DNA of 64,000 nt, from positions 215,001 through 279,000 of the forward strand of contig RCWM02000275.1 of the NCBI GenBank assembly GCA_003667255.2, written 5' to 3'. The translations under genes and the position numbers were made by a program. The notes below the pieces were generated by a model. It had not been told where the DNA came from and searched no databases. It was given only the letters and a program-made list of their open reading frames with translations. Numbering within the stretch: position 1 is the first letter of the stretch; each line of letters starts with the position of its first letter. This DNA is from Euschistus heros. Its lineage: Eukaryota > Arthropoda > Insecta > Hemiptera > Pentatomidae. Of the stretch, positions 31,978 through 43,867 are shown piece after piece.

Positions 31978-32934
31978 CTAGCAACCCCCTCCCTCCTAGC
32001 GGCTTCGCACACCCTCATAAGTAAATAATTTAGATAATTTAACTAATAACTGAAGTTTTATTTATCTACCAATAATAATCTTGTATTAAAGTATACAAGT
32101 GAGCGTTATTTCATCAGTGATAAATTAACGCATAGCTGTAATTTATAATCCGTTTAAAATTGCACTGATTGGATGAAGATTCTGTTAAAGCAAATTTAGA
32201 CATCCAATTTTTATTTTTAATGTTTGAGCAGGTAATCCAGATGGGCAGAGACTATAACGGAACTCATGCGGATAATGCCTAACATAATTAGTGCTTACAA
32301 CTAAAGACCCATTAATCATATCTTTATCACTATATCAAAAAGAAAATGATAAATATTTTGATTTGGTAATACTTTTACTCAGTGGAAATAATTTTATTGA
32401 TTTTATCTGGTTGGATTTTAATTTCTAAAAATAAAAGAGGATGACAGAGTGGCCTCTTTTCTGCCACTCAACATACATTTAAATTTTTATTATTGTAATT
32501 TTCCTAGAACTACGGATGAATTCAGTAGATTTATTATTGTAAACTCTATTGGGAAATGTTGCTGACCACATATCGATTAATTGTCGAACTCCACTATTAC
32601 CATCCACATGTCGCACCACATATTTAATTCTTTTTAAAAAATTTAATTCGATATTAGCAAATTTTATAAACTTCAAGCTCTATATAACACCATAGCTTTG
32701 TAAACTATTTTGATAGGTGCTCACCATTTATTGGAAAATTTTCAAACTTCACTGTTATCCACGTATTATCGCTTTCTTGATAACAAATTATTAGAAAATC
32801 ACTATATTTTATTATTGCTAAACCCTTCTGAAACTATTAAGATGATGTAGTTAAATCTGGTACAGACTGGTTCAGTAGTTTTCGTTGTTAGTGATAATTG
32901 AGAAATGGCTTGTCCTTTTATGTAACAGTAAGGA
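31978..32934 (-). mobile_element. Helitron copy 3 (non-autonomous)
   Basis: Minus strand. Starts TCCTTACTGTTACATAAAAG after an A and shares GGACAAGCCATTT and CTACTGAACCAGTCTG with the other copies. It contains the KDMINGS-type Rep scrap, then TTACTTATGAGGGTGTGCGA, and ends GGGTTGCTAG with a small GCG/CGC hairpin just upstream. The base after CTAG is A rather than the expected T, so the last base is uncertain. About 957 bp. Confidence 0.8.
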
Positions 32935-34410
32935 TACCCAGAACCAACCTTAGATCCTATTTAATAACAAATAGTTGAAAACAGACAGACTTTATCACAT
33001 GGTTAATAGTCTCCTACGAATTGGTGAAGTTCAGAAATTTTCAATTAGCTCGACTTACTAAACCGAGGGAATAGTTGAGGAGTCGAATTCTCGAAGGGCA
33101 AATCCTATAACAACTACAACTCTAAACTTTATTGGAAGGAAATCTCTCCTGAGGAGGGGCAATATAAACGGCAGTGTACATTGGGAAGGTTTAGAATTCC
33201 AGCAGTCCATTATTTTGTGAGGCCGCTGAAAGGAATGTGGCATAGCTAATGCTGCATTCAGGCGAGCGGCCGGTCCTGGTATGATTGACACCCTCATCTT
33301 ATACAGATTCCAGGGATCCAAATTCCACCTAATTTTGTGTAAGTATTAGGATTTCTTTTCTTTTTTGAAATTTCAGGAAGCTATTTACCGTACCAGAGAA
33401 GACTAAAGGATGATTATATAGCTTTTTTGGTTATACAATAATGAATTAGCACTAGCCATTATTGATTTTCTAAGTGTAGGTACCAAGTGCTTTAGAGTCA
33501 ATAAATCACAGAAGATTGAGTTGGTGATTACATACGAAATCTAAATGTTGAGTATTTATATTAGAATCAGTGATCAGTCGGTACCAAAATGTTAAAAAAA
33601 AATTCCTGGAATGACCAATGGGAAAAGTATAGCTTTCTCAAACCATAGGCAACATTACATAAATATTTTTAAAAATTAACTTAACATTTTTTTTCGTTTA
33701 TTTAAATAATATCTATTAAGTTAATGTTTTTTATAGAGCATCACATAATGTAATATACACATAATGAGTAAGATGACGTTTGTTTAAGTCCTACTAACCG
33801 ACTATGCCCTCGTGTTCTTTATTTTATTCTGCTTGTCTGTATAATTTTAAATTACTTAAATTAAACTAAAAATTAATAGAACTATTAATAACTTTATTTG
33901 AAATAAACAAAGTTGAGAAAAAAACAGCGGTTTAAAACGCGACTTTTTTCATTCAAACCAATATGCCTCCTAAACTGTGAGTTCCAGCACTCAGGGCGTA
34001 ACACGCGATAAGAAAGCTACGCTTCCAATAAGGATACTAAATGCTCTTAAGAAATAATAGTAAGCAAATAAATAAATTAGCAAACAGCATTTCTTATCCC
34101 GAAAATAAATTATCTAAGCTAATTGCAGTTCAAGTAATCTACAAAAAATATTCATGTCAGGAATTTTTATCAGGAATTTATCAGCTAAGAAGATAAATAT
34201 TCCAGAGGTTCTGAATTTTTTTTTATTACTTTAGGAACCGCAATATGTGTTAATGTGTAACTAAAATATTTCATGAAACATTATAGGTGGGTAAATGTAC
34301 TGATATATTTAGGTGTTGATTATTATTGTACATTCGGGTTCCCAAACCAATTATTGCATTTAAATAAATGGAAATTCAATCCTTATTTTGGGTTTATGAA
34401 AATCGTTTAA
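32935..34410. other. Unassigned sequence with one open frame
   Basis: Apart from the frame at 33058-33330 I see only AT-rich sequence. Confidence 0.35.
33058..33330 (-). CDS. Unassigned open frame in GC-richer DNA
   Basis: The minus strand is open for about 90 codons without an ATG at the natural start. It contains MRVSIIPGPAARLNAALAMP, then HSFQRPHKIMDCWNSK, then FILPLLRRDFLPIKF, ending STIPSV at a TAG near 33058. GC content is above that of the neighbours. No family recognised and no clear splice sites. It may be an exon relic or decayed transposon sequence. Confidence 0.22.
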   Translation of the reverse strand, partial: RWNLDPWNLYKMRVSIIPGPAARLNAALAMPHSFQRPHKIMDCWNSKPSQCTLPFILPLLRRDFLPIKFRVVVVIGFALREFDSSTIPSV

Positions 34411-34972
34411 CCCTCGAGTGGTCGCGCTGATGACAATATTCCTCCACAATAGTCCTCTTAACATCGCTACTGTGTATTTGTTTTGGCATGGATAAATATG
34501 AAGAGCCAAGAGTCTGTAAAGGGAGGCTAGGGGAATAGTCTCAGTACCTCTGTTACTTGCTATTTGATATTCCCGACCTGTAATTCCCGTTTGTTTTGGT
34601 TAGGTAACAATTGCCCTATACCTGACCTTTCAATTTTTATGTCTACATTAGCAAAATTAATACAATTAGAGTTTGTTATAATTACATTGCATGCCCTCTA
34701 CTGATATTTTTGAAGTTCTGTGCTATTTGAGAGAATTATTTCGTTTGTCCTCCACATGACCTTCCCCGTAATTATTATTTTTTTCAACTTGGTATGTGTT
34801 GATACTCTCTTTATATTTCATTATTTTGAGTAAATAATTTATTTCTCTAATCTTTTGGAAAGTATCTCTGAACATAAAGGGATTAAAAAAAAATGCCTAT
34901 TGCTAAAACACCAGAAAACTTAGTGGATGGCTATTTTTTCTTGTAACTAAGCCATACGCGACCACTCGAGGG
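34411..34972. mobile_element. piggyBac-type MITE
   Basis: Inverted ends CCCTCGAGTGGTCGCG at 34411 and CGCGACCACTCGAGGG at 34957-34972 match perfectly over 16 bp. TTAA stands on both sides (34407-34410 and 34973-34976). The CCC start and TTAA target are the piggyBac signature. The 562-bp interior has no transposase frame, so it is non-autonomous. Confidence 0.9.
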
Positions 34973-34976
34973 TTAA

Positions 34977-36297
34977 GAAAAACAAAATTATTATAACGTG
35001 ATGCTACTGTCTTTAAAAAATGCACTTTTTCTAATAACAAATAAATACTTTCAACCATAGGTTCGGCTTGTTTATATTTATTAGTTTCAAAAATCATTAC
35101 ATATTTTTTTGTAGTATTATTTATTCTTGCACTTTATTTTATTTCTTGTACATTTCATTTTATTTCTTGTACATTTAGAGACTTTTATTTTAATTTTCTT
35201 ACTTCCCTTCTTTTACTTTATTTTAAATCATTGCACATATTGTGTGAGTTAGTCTTTGTCTTCCATATCACTCATTACCCTTGAGGCAGCTTGTAATTAT
35301 TTAAAAAAAAAAAGAAAGGGTTTGACGTCTTTGTGTTTCATAGTTAGGAAGAAGAATCACTGTATGTTTAATAATTACATAGTTATGTATTACAAAACTA
35401 TTTCCTAAAGTATCGATAGTTTTCCAGGAACCGACTATAGACCATTCTCGATACTGATCCTTAAGAATCGGTGGAATCGAGAAACGACACATCCCGAATT
35501 AGAAGTAAGTAATATTGATTAAAAATTAATATAAAGAGGTCGAGCATTCCTATTAAGAATAAATAAGAACGAAAATTATTTTTGATTGAATTGAGAGTAA
35601 ATTCAGTTCTTGAGCGAATATCGATGCTATTTTTGGATCTATCGCACACGATTATATTTCCAGCTGAAATGATGAACCCTTGTTGGACCTTGGAAGTAAC
35701 CCATCCTACCGATGAAGCCCGATGATAGATCACCCCGGGTCTTGGGTCGGGTGACTGATGATGGCTCCTATCATATTGTCGCTAATCCAGGATCTCATCT
35801 TCATATTACAAAAAAGAAAGTGAATTGAATGCACTACAAAACTTTTTAATTTCTATTGAATGTACTTTCAAATGTTTTACATAAAACAAATTAATTAATG
35901 TTATCAAGACAGAACAATGAAAATGCTAGTTTTGGAGATTACTGGAAATAATTAAATAATAATTGAAAATTTGAGGAGTGTGTTTTTTAAATTAAAAAAA
36001 AGGGACCTTACTTTTATATAAAAGTATTGATAAATTAAAAGGAAAATATGAAAGTACTAGAGGTTGAATTGAAACATTAATAGTCTTCCAATAATATTTA
36101 AAAAGCCCGAAAACAAAAAATATTATAAAATGGATTTAATACCGTATATTGAACTTGAGGCAGTTTTAACGAATCTCCAATAACAGCTGATTATATACTC
36201 GTAATTAATTATTGACTCTATTATTAACCATAACTCGAAGTAATCAATGAAGCTCATCGCACATGTATTACAGAAATGACACAACTTAAGAATCTGT
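34977..36297. other. Unassigned sequence with one open frame
   Basis: A 90-codon minus frame at 35461-35733 (SSVGWVTSKVQQGFIISAGN at its start) lies in a GC-richer patch (35630-35790). The second half is hydrophobic from AT-rich DNA. Not recognised, low confidence. Otherwise AT-rich. Confidence 0.3.
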
Positions 36298-36838
36298 TTT
36301 ATTTTTTTATTTACTGCCAGTCGTTACAGACTACTTCAACATTTACAAGACAAGCGATCAAAGTTCTCAAATTATTACAAAAGACTCATTTACGTGACTG
36401 TGATTAGACCTATTTGGACGTACGGAGTTGCTTTGGGCTCCACTTAACCATCTAATTCATCTCGTATCCAATCCTTGCAATCCAAAATCCTTTGAAAAAT
36501 CCTCAATGTTCCTTACTTTGTAACCAATAAACTTATCCATAAAGACCTTAATGTTCCTTATGTTGCTGATTTAGCCCGGACCAGATTCCTATCCTTCCAT
36601 AGTAAGCTCCATAACCACCCCAATCCACTAGTCTCCCAATTCGCTTCCCACTCCATTCCAGATAATCCTCCGAGGCGTCAGAAAAGAAGATGGCCTAGAG
36701 ATGTTTTAGTGTAGATTTTTATTGAAGTGATACTATTGAGTAGTTCATCACAAAATATTTACATTGTATTCACTATCAACACATTTACTTGATGTATATG
36801 TTTTTGTACAGTTGTAAACATCAATAAATGAAAAAAAA
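36298..36838 (+). mobile_element. Jockey-type LINE, family J2, copy d (best plus-strand copy)
   Basis: Plus strand, 5'-truncated. It runs from FRLLQHLQDK-like sequence to a 3' untranslated tail (ATTTTTATTGAAG, TTGTACAGTTGTAAA) and a short poly(A) near 36830-36838. This copy serves as the reference for recognising the other J2 fragments, most of which lie on the minus strand. Confidence 0.87.
36330..36715 (+). pseudogene. J2 LINE ORF2 C-terminal region
   Basis: End of a LINE ORF2 past the reverse transcriptase catalytic core. In order and across at least one frameshift: YYKRLIYVTVIRPIWTYGVA, then SNSSRIQSLQSKIL, then KILNVPYFVTNKLIHKDLNV, then PYVADLARTRFLSFHSKLHN, then HPNPLVSQFASHSIPDNPPR, and finally RWPRDVLV at the stop. 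The PIWTYG and final RR-K-RWPRDLL patterns are Jockey-clade hallmarks. A related ending (RRLKRSWMRDLL-like) occurs in family J1. The region has no RNase H domain, in keeping with Jockey elements. Dead copy. Confidence 0.87.
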
Positions 36839-38559
36839 ACAAAAAAACATTTATCCTTATATTTAAATTCAATAGTCTTCTATAAAATATCGAAAATGTA
36901 CAGAATTACCTTCAAATCCCTTCTGATGCATCTTACTCGCAGTTTGAAATAAAAGATAATTCAGGAACACTTTCGATATTTGATATAAGTATGAGATTTT
37001 TACATATTTTTAAAGTTGGTTTTTGAGTAGTGTCACTTTAGGAATACATGTGAGATATCCTCTCAGAGAGATGTTCGCCTGACTTATTATTACCTACAAG
37101 ACAATACTATATCGATCGGAAAGTGATAATAACCACCGGTCTTAGTACATAGCAATCTCACCAACGAATATTATAAAAAAAAGAAAGGTAAACCGGAAAA
37201 TTGAAATTCCCGATAAAATGTAAGAAAGTGTATGTAAAAAGTCCTATGTAAAAAATCGCTTTAATTCACATTATACAATGAATGCATTTTAGTCTCCTCG
37301 GTATTTTGGAAAAATCTCGTTAATTCGTATAAGACCCTTTGATATAACCTTTTTTTCCCTTTGGGGTCGATAATAATAATCTAATAATTCGAGTTTTACA
37401 ATTGAATAAGAGTTAGGGAATCAGAATCCGGTTTTCCAGGGTTTGCTCACGCCGGATGTTACTGATTCATGTTGGGAATTGTTCGATTCAGTCTTGATCA
37501 TCGCCATTAAAAGAAAAAAACCATTAATAAGCAACAAAAAGTGGTGAAAACAAGTTAATGTTCAAAATTCATACTAGGTACTGTATGTACTTAAATACAG
37601 TATTGTTCATATATAAATACATACAATATGTATAAATACACAATATACGTAATTTATAGAAAAATAAAAACTTTTGGTTTACGTATTTTTAATTCTTATG
37701 CCCGATATATCATAATCTCGTTATAGTGAACATGTGAATCTACCGTATTTATTCTTCGTACCCTTAACGATACTGTATACCGGGATTCTATTTCACTACA
37801 TAGCTTTGCATAAATCTACACTTCATTATACCATTATAAGATATGTACTTTTTCATTTATGATTTATCTTGTTAATTTACTTGATTAAAATATAAAATTT
37901 ATACTAAACAAAAAAGCATAAGAAAATTTGATTAAGATCTGATCTTTCAGAAAGATGGTGAAAATTATATGATAGGACGTAAAATGTGTTGGTTTTATCT
38001 TATAATAAAAAGATACTGCACTGTTCCGGCGCCATCCTGAGACACAATGTTGCCTGCACGGCGAGCTCGTAAATCAAACAGGATTCTCTTACAACAAACC
38101 AATCCAACTGTGAAATTGGGATTCTTAAAACACAAGCGATCCAGCCCTTTCAGCCTCAGCTTAAATGACCAACGTTCCTGAATATATATAGGTTCTTCAT
38201 CGGCTTATCCCTAACTGAAACTTTTATCCTCAGATTTACATTTAGTTAAGGGCGCCCCTGCTACACATCTGCTCCCCTCTCACGAATATATTAATTTACT
38301 AAGACACCCCAAGTGATCTGGTATTGATAATTGTTAATCGAATACAATTTAGATTGAAATTGTTTAACTGAAATTCGCCATTCAAAACGAAACAAGTAAG
38401 TAAGAAAATTACATTTTTACCTTATAGTTCATACAAATTCTTATAAGAATAAAAAGTACTTAGCAATAACAGTCAATCAAAACAATACACTATATTTTAT
38501 GACAAACTACAAGACTATCTAAACAGACTCATACAAAACACGGCTTCATTAAATATTCT
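36839..38559. other. Unassigned sequence
   Basis: No gene or repeat recognised. A GC-richer patch lies at 38020-38290 (GGCGCCATCCTGAGACACAA to GCGCCCCTGC) without an open frame that I trust. Confidence 0.35.
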
Positions 38560-38773
38560 AGACAATAAGTATCGAAGGTAAAGAAGAATCTGGATGAGGG
38601 ACCTCCTTAAATAAGAACGAAATAAAATAATGTCAGGAGGAGATGGCGATGGGTGTTGGTCTTCCTCAATCTTAACATGCCTTATTTAGAATACATTTTT
38701 TTAGCACATTCACTGGTTGTCATAATTTAAAGACAGGAGTGAATAAGACAGTAAAGTTATAAAAAAAAAAAAA
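38560..38773 (+). mobile_element. Jockey-type LINE, family J1, copy C (3' end only)
   Basis: Plus strand. TCTGGATGAGGGACCTCCTT encodes the J1 ORF2 end (WMRDLL). It is followed by the family 3' tail with CATTCACTGGTTGTC and ACAGGAGTGAAT, and a short poly(A) to about 38773. Copies A and B share the tail. Confidence 0.78.
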
Positions 38774-39117
38774 TTAATAAATGTTACCAATAACAATTCT
38801 TAAGAATAAAAATAAACCTATAGCTGTAATTAAATTAAATTTAAATTTAATTTAAATTTATTCAAATTTAAATAAAATTAACTTGCTGACAAGAACGGTC
38901 GCACTTGAGCATGGAGTGCTCCAACAAACACGTTTCCAAAACTTATGATTATTATTAGGATAAACATAGTTCAGAATTGATAGTTTCTACTGAAGACTAG
39001 TTCCTAATTTATTTACGAGGGATATAAGGTATTTTCCTGACTCCATCAAACCCACTCGGGTCCGGTACCTGATAATTTTTTAAGCTTTATTTTATTTAAT
39101 TAATTTCTTAAAATTAA

Positions 39118-39305
39118 AAAAAAAAAATACAACCTTATTAAATATATACAACAAGTAAATGTGTTGAAAGTCAATACAATGGCATGTGAAGAACTATTCA
39201 CAAGTAGTACTTCAATAAATTCTACACTAAAAGGTCTCCAGGCCATCTTCTTTTCAGAAGCCTCGGAGGATTATCAGGAATGGAAAAGAAATTAAGTTGG
39301 GGGAT
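39118..39305 (-). mobile_element. Jockey-type LINE, family J2, copy e (3' end only)
   Basis: Minus strand. An A/T-rich start, then ACAAGTAAATGTGTTG, AAGTAGTACTTCAATAAATT, AGGCCATCTTCTTTTCAGAA (the RRWPRDLL codons) and GCCTCGGAGGATTATCAGGA. Stops at about 39305. Confidence 0.82.
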
Positions 39306-40159
39306 TTTTTAGGCTTGAATCATAAAATGCTCCTTAGCTATTGCCGGAGAGATAAGGAAGATTTAAAATCGATCACGATTTCAGCAATCTACATGGACCT
39401 TTCAAAATGCGATTTACAATAAATATATATAATATATTTTTCCACCTGTAAAGAAGGCCTTTATTTCGATGTCAAAAGAAGAACAGTAGTGGCAGAAAGC
39501 TTGTTATTTGAGCCCTAACACAAAAAGCAGTCACTGTAGTGAGAGCAATGGACCCATTAAATATGTACAAAGATAAGGTGTTCAGAGGAACGTTTGATCT
39601 ACGCAAATGGCTTGAGGGCGAACCATGAATAAATCTCCACCATTTATTTTAGCCTGTGGGAAAGAACCAAAATCGTTTGTATACTAAACCTTTGAAAATG
39701 CTTTTTGTTAAGGGAATTATATTGACAAAAATAGAGTTAGGAATAGTGTTTGAAATCTTTAAGCATTAAATTTTCATTTCTATTTCGTCTCTATTTATCT
39801 CATTTCAGAAATCCCAACTAATCCCTGTTTCAGTTATGAACAAACGGACTAGAAAATCACCAGGGTTTGTTAGAGCCCTGTTTAAAACCTTCACATGGAA
39901 GGAAAGGGATGCTGTTGGGGTGGGGTTCCTTAGCCTAAGTGTAAATATGTATGAATAGAAAATGTTTTTCAACATGTCAATCACTACATTCTATATAGGC
40001 CAGTTTAGAACTTATGTTTTCTTAATTTAAAATAGAAAATAATTTTAGCATCTGAACTTATGTGAAATAATAATTTACATGAAAATAAAAGCCGAATTCA
40101 ATAGAGTATTTTTGTTTGTCCTAGAAATTAAATTAATAATGTAACATATACATAATATA
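39306..40159. other. Unassigned sequence
   Basis: Mixed composition. No frame or repeat recognised. Confidence 0.35.
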
Positions 40160-40948
40160 GTTCTAAAACAAAAAAAATGCAATTTCTTCCTCTTCCACTA
40201 TTTCGAATACCAACTTCCCTACTTTATTCCTAAATGGTCACCCTATAGCTTTCCTCTCCTCTGTTAAAAACCTAGGTTTAACAATCGACCAAACCCTTTC
40301 CTGGAAACCCCACATTGCTTAAATCTCCCGACGATCGATTGGCATCCTAAAATTATTCCACCGTTCCCGACACCTAGTTCCTCTATCCACACGAAAACTC
40401 TTAGTATCCTCCCTTATATTCACCCAACTTGACTATAGATTAATGGTGATTAATGGTGGGCTCTTGATGTTTCTTAACGATAGATTTAAGCGTACCATGA
40501 ACGGCTTCATAAGATTTGTTTTTGGAACCTTGAGACTCTCTCATGTGCCCCATCTTTACACCGAGTTAAATTGGCTTTCCCCTTCCTTCCGTAGAGTTTA
40601 CTTCCTCGGTACATTCCTCTTCCAAGTTAGTAACACCCATCATCCTCCTTTTATTCACGATATTCTACATTTTAAGTCCTCAATCCAATCATTGCATACA
40701 AGGTCCCGTCTCTCCGATCTTTACACCCCATCCTACAGAACTACAACTTTCCAACGTTCCTTTCTTGCCCACTCTGCTATTCTTTGGAATTCTCTTCCCC
40801 CTTCCATTCGTAATACATCCTCCCTCGGAACTTTTAAAAGATTCCTCTTCCACCACCTTTCCTCCCTCCAATCGGGTGCTATAAAATTATATAGACTCTT
40901 TAATGAATTTCACCCAAGTATATCAGATATAAAAGTTAAGCCTGTTTA
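40160..40948 (+). pseudogene. CR1/L2-type LINE reverse transcriptase C-terminal region
   Basis: The upstream part in one frame reads FLNGHPIAFLSSVKNLGLTI, then DQTLSWKPHIA, a stop, then ISRRSIGILKLFHRSR and LLVSSLIFTQLDY, the palm-end and thumb motifs. From 40443 a 168-codon frame gives the distal domain: RTMNGFIRFVFGTLRLSHVP, then LYTELNWLSPSFRRVYFLGT, then TRSRLSDLYTPSYRTTTFQR and SFLAHSAILWNSLPPSIRNT, then FKRFLFHHL. The ELNWLP-R- and RSF-A--LWNSLP--IR series is diagnostic for CR1/L2-type LINEs and not for a host gene. The catalytic YADD box lies upstream and is lost. The ATG at 40443 is incidental. Confidence 0.87.
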
Positions 40949-41299
40949 AACAATCTTCATATGATAATGTTTTCTCTACTATTGAAATAATTTTCATTTT
41001 TATTTTTCATCACCATTTTTTTTTCCAGCATGTACTAGAATTTACATCAGAAATCCATTGTTTAGTCAATTTCCTATATAATATTTTTTCTTTTACTGAT
41101 TGTAAATATAGTTTATGTACGTATTTAGTGTGTTTATACATGCGTAGATTTTTTTTTCATTTTTTACTTATTTTATTGTATTTACTTAATTTATCTCTAG
41201 GCCTAATACAACTTATGGTCTGCCATGTAACTATTATTCTTAAGGGACTTTGTTCCAGAATAATTTTTTTTTTTCTATTCTATTCTATTCTATTCTATC
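40160..41299 (+). mobile_element. CR1/L2-type LINE, 3' part
   Basis: Plus-strand reverse transcriptase C-terminus (40160-40948) followed by about 350 bp of 3' sequence ending in a (TTCTA)n repeat at 41273-41299. LINEs of the CR1/L2 group commonly end in short tandem repeats instead of poly(A). 5'-truncated. Confidence 0.78.
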
Positions 41300-42579
41300 T
41301 CCTTTTTGTCGTTGGGCGTGATTGCCTCTAAATGTTTTTGGATTCAGTTTATTCATTCTTTTCCTCTTCGTTCTTTTTCACCACCCTTCTTATTTCTGTC
41401 CGTGAAGAACATCGTTCTCTTACAAACCTCTCAATATATCCACTACATGATAGATAGTCTGGGTCTGGCTTCCAAAAGCCACCTGGGTCGTCGAGTATCC
41501 TTAACCCTACACACATGGCCATACCATCCCTTTTGTCATTTTTAAGTATACCTCTTACGGGCTTCCTTGTTTTTCTCGAGGGTATTTATTTCTTATCTGG
41601 TCCGTCCCCTTTCCCCCGCAACCTTTTAAAGGAATTTAATTCCAGCTGCAGCTACCTGGTTCCAAAAATGTATTGTAGATACATTTCAGCAAATATGCAA
41701 AAAAATATTTTAAATATGAAAATAATTTATTTTCGTATTTATATCACTTATATATTTTTGAAAAAATAATGGGAAATAAAATATGCATTTCCAAATGAAT
41801 TAGGGTTTCACTTAAAAGATTATTATTTGAAAATTATTTGAAGAAACAAGCTAATAACATAAAAAAAACTCTCCTTTTTTTTTTTTTTAATAATTTTTGC
41901 GTCGAGTTGTTTGTTTTATTTTTTTTTTTTTTAATAGTAAAATCACCGAATACATACTCAGAATATTCAATGTAATTAAATAAATAGACGGCCTGCAGGG
42001 TTGATATTCCCTGCACTGCAATCATCAATGTATGGTGCATTGCAGCTTACTACCCACAGGTGTGTTGCAGCCTATACTAGTTGAAAAATCTACTCTGAAG
42101 TAAAGGATAAATTACGGAAAAAAAAAGACTTAAATCACAAAAATATTGCTAAATATACAATATAATTAGTTTTACTTTTTGATGATAATAAAAAATAATA
42201 TTGATTATAATTATATATTGATAATAATTTTATAAAATAATAAATATAATTTTTAAGCAAACCTCATGAAAATACTGTTGGAAAAAAAACGCATCTAACA
42301 ATCATTTATTCATATAACTTTTGATGATATTTATATAAAAACAAATAATAAACGTAATACTGAAAGGAAAATTAAATCATTCTTAATTAATAGTTAAACT
42401 TGAGAAGATATCATACTATTAAACAACGTTATCAGTGATCGTATTTGTATTACATTAGTATCAACCTAAATATTGTTCTGACATTTTTAAAGATCCTATG
42501 AAGAGTTGAGGCATGAGTTTTATTTTAAATTACTTCCTAAGCTAAAACAATATGTTTTAGCCAATTCTCAATCTCTTTT
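41300..42579. other. Unassigned sequence
   Basis: 41300-41680 is GC-richer and open in two overlapping plus frames (LGLASKSHLGRRVSLTLHTW, then YHPFCHF). I recognise nothing and cannot tell whether it is coding. The rest is AT-rich with T runs. Confidence 0.3.
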
Positions 42580-42760
42580 TATTTTTTACTCATGTGGAAA
42601 ACAACGTTTCTATATAAGTTGTTATGACAGGAGTTCCTCAAGGCAGAGTTATATGTGCGTTAATTTTTACCATTTTAGATTCAGAATCAACACGGCACGA
42701 ACATACTTTAATGGAATCAATCAAAGATCACTAAGTACCGCTCAAGCCAAAAATGGTACG
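42580..42760 (+). pseudogene. LINE reverse transcriptase scrap
   Basis: One plus frame reads VVMTGVPQGRVICALIFTIL, close to the conserved GVPQGSVLGPLLF-I motif that precedes the catalytic YADD box in LINE reverse transcriptases. Surrounding sequence has no further motif in register, so the LINE group cannot be named. The 98-codon open frame at 42506-42802 is in a different register and is probably fortuitous. Confidence 0.45.
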
Positions 42761-42854
42761 AATAATCTTTTAAAAAACCTTATTCATTTTAAATGCCCAT
42801 AGCTAATTAATCAGAACCTTATATTCTATGTAATGTAAATTTGCATTATTAGTG

Positions 42855-42945
42855 AAACAATTTCGTCAAAAATATGTGGGAGAATTTTCTATATACTAAA
42901 AATAATTAAAAATTTGGTAAAGAAATATTAATTACTCAGCAGATA
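42855..42945 (+). repeat. Dispersed repeat pair, copy 1
   Basis: CAAAAATATGTGGGA and TAATTACTCAGCA blocks with the sequence between them match 56617-56700. Unknown family. Confidence 0.6.
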
Positions 42946-42954
42946 TGTCAACTG

Positions 42955-43490
42955 CAAAATATATATATTGACATTTACAACTGTATACTTATATACGACT
43001 ACTAAATTTGAGGAAAGTTATTAAAATAACAAGTCAATAACATTTAAAGAACTACTCACTTGTAGCACTTCAATAGTTCTACATCAGAAGATCTCTTTAA
43101 AATCCTCGGAGGATTATTAGGAATGGAATGTGAGGCAAGTTTGGAGGCTAGTGGAGTTAGCTAAGAAAGTATTGGTAACTGATTTGAAACAAATAAGCTA
43201 CGTATGGAACATTACGATATTTATGGATAAGTTTGTTTGTGACATAATAAAGAGCATTGAGGATTTTACGAAGGATTTAGGATGGTAAGGATTGGATAAG
43301 AGAAGAATTGGTTTAGTGGAGCACCAAAGCTCAACTCGGTATATCCAAATGGGTCTAATTACTGTCCTGTTAATAACTCTTTTGTAATTAATTGGGAGCT
43401 TTTGAACGCTTGTCTAGTAAATGTTGGAGTATTCGGAAACGACGAACAGTTTTTTATCTTTTAAGTCTGGTATATGGATCTTTATAATTT
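42955..43490 (-). mobile_element. Jockey-type LINE, family J2, copy f
   Basis: Minus strand. 3' tail (TTGACATTTACAACTGTATA, TAGCACTTCAATA), then the C-terminal codons (degenerate around AGATCTCTTTAAAATCCTCG), then the KLIH, PYFVT, QSKIL, W-YTELWC-T and TRQAFK equivalents to about 43440. 5'-truncated and frameshifted. Confidence 0.83.
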
Positions 43491-43867
43491 TAACTTATTA
43501 TTTAAATAAATCCACCTCAGTTCTACCTATTAAGTTTTTCAAATAAACCTATGTTGCATCATTGAATTACTTTTTGTTTTCTGTTTATCTAGTTTATGAT
43601 ATAAAATAGTGTTATCCTTTTTTAAAGATTATTATAACATTAAACTTGTTGTCAAAAGAATTGGTTATAAATAAAAATAAAAATGAAATATTGACGAGGT
43701 TGACGTCGCAGAACCAAGTACAGGCCCCGGGCCGTTGGCTCTGTAAGTCGGGCGTATCCACTCCTTAAATCAGCAGCACCCCCACTAAGTCCTGTGCAGT
43801 GAACTAGAAGGAAAATAAATAAAAAATGTTTTCTTCTATATACGGTGGAGCAATATATCTAGGCAGC
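43491..43867. other. Unassigned; GC-rich second half
   Basis: 43690-43800 is a GC-rich patch (GGCCCCGGGCCGTTGGCTCT, then AGTCGGGCG) reminiscent of the tRNA-like unit just downstream (CTGGCTCTG). No frame recognised. Confidence 0.3.

Noticed and set aside
35640..35760. Relation between GGATGGGTTAC here (minus) and the 5S-like block at 26.6 kb
   Set aside because: Only about 12 bases are shared and the flanks do not align, so it is probably chance.
40443..40949. A 168-codon Met-started frame as a host gene
   Set aside because: Its motifs (ELNWL, LWNSLPPSIR) are those of CR1/L2-type LINE reverse transcriptases, and the upstream sequence continues the same protein in another frame.
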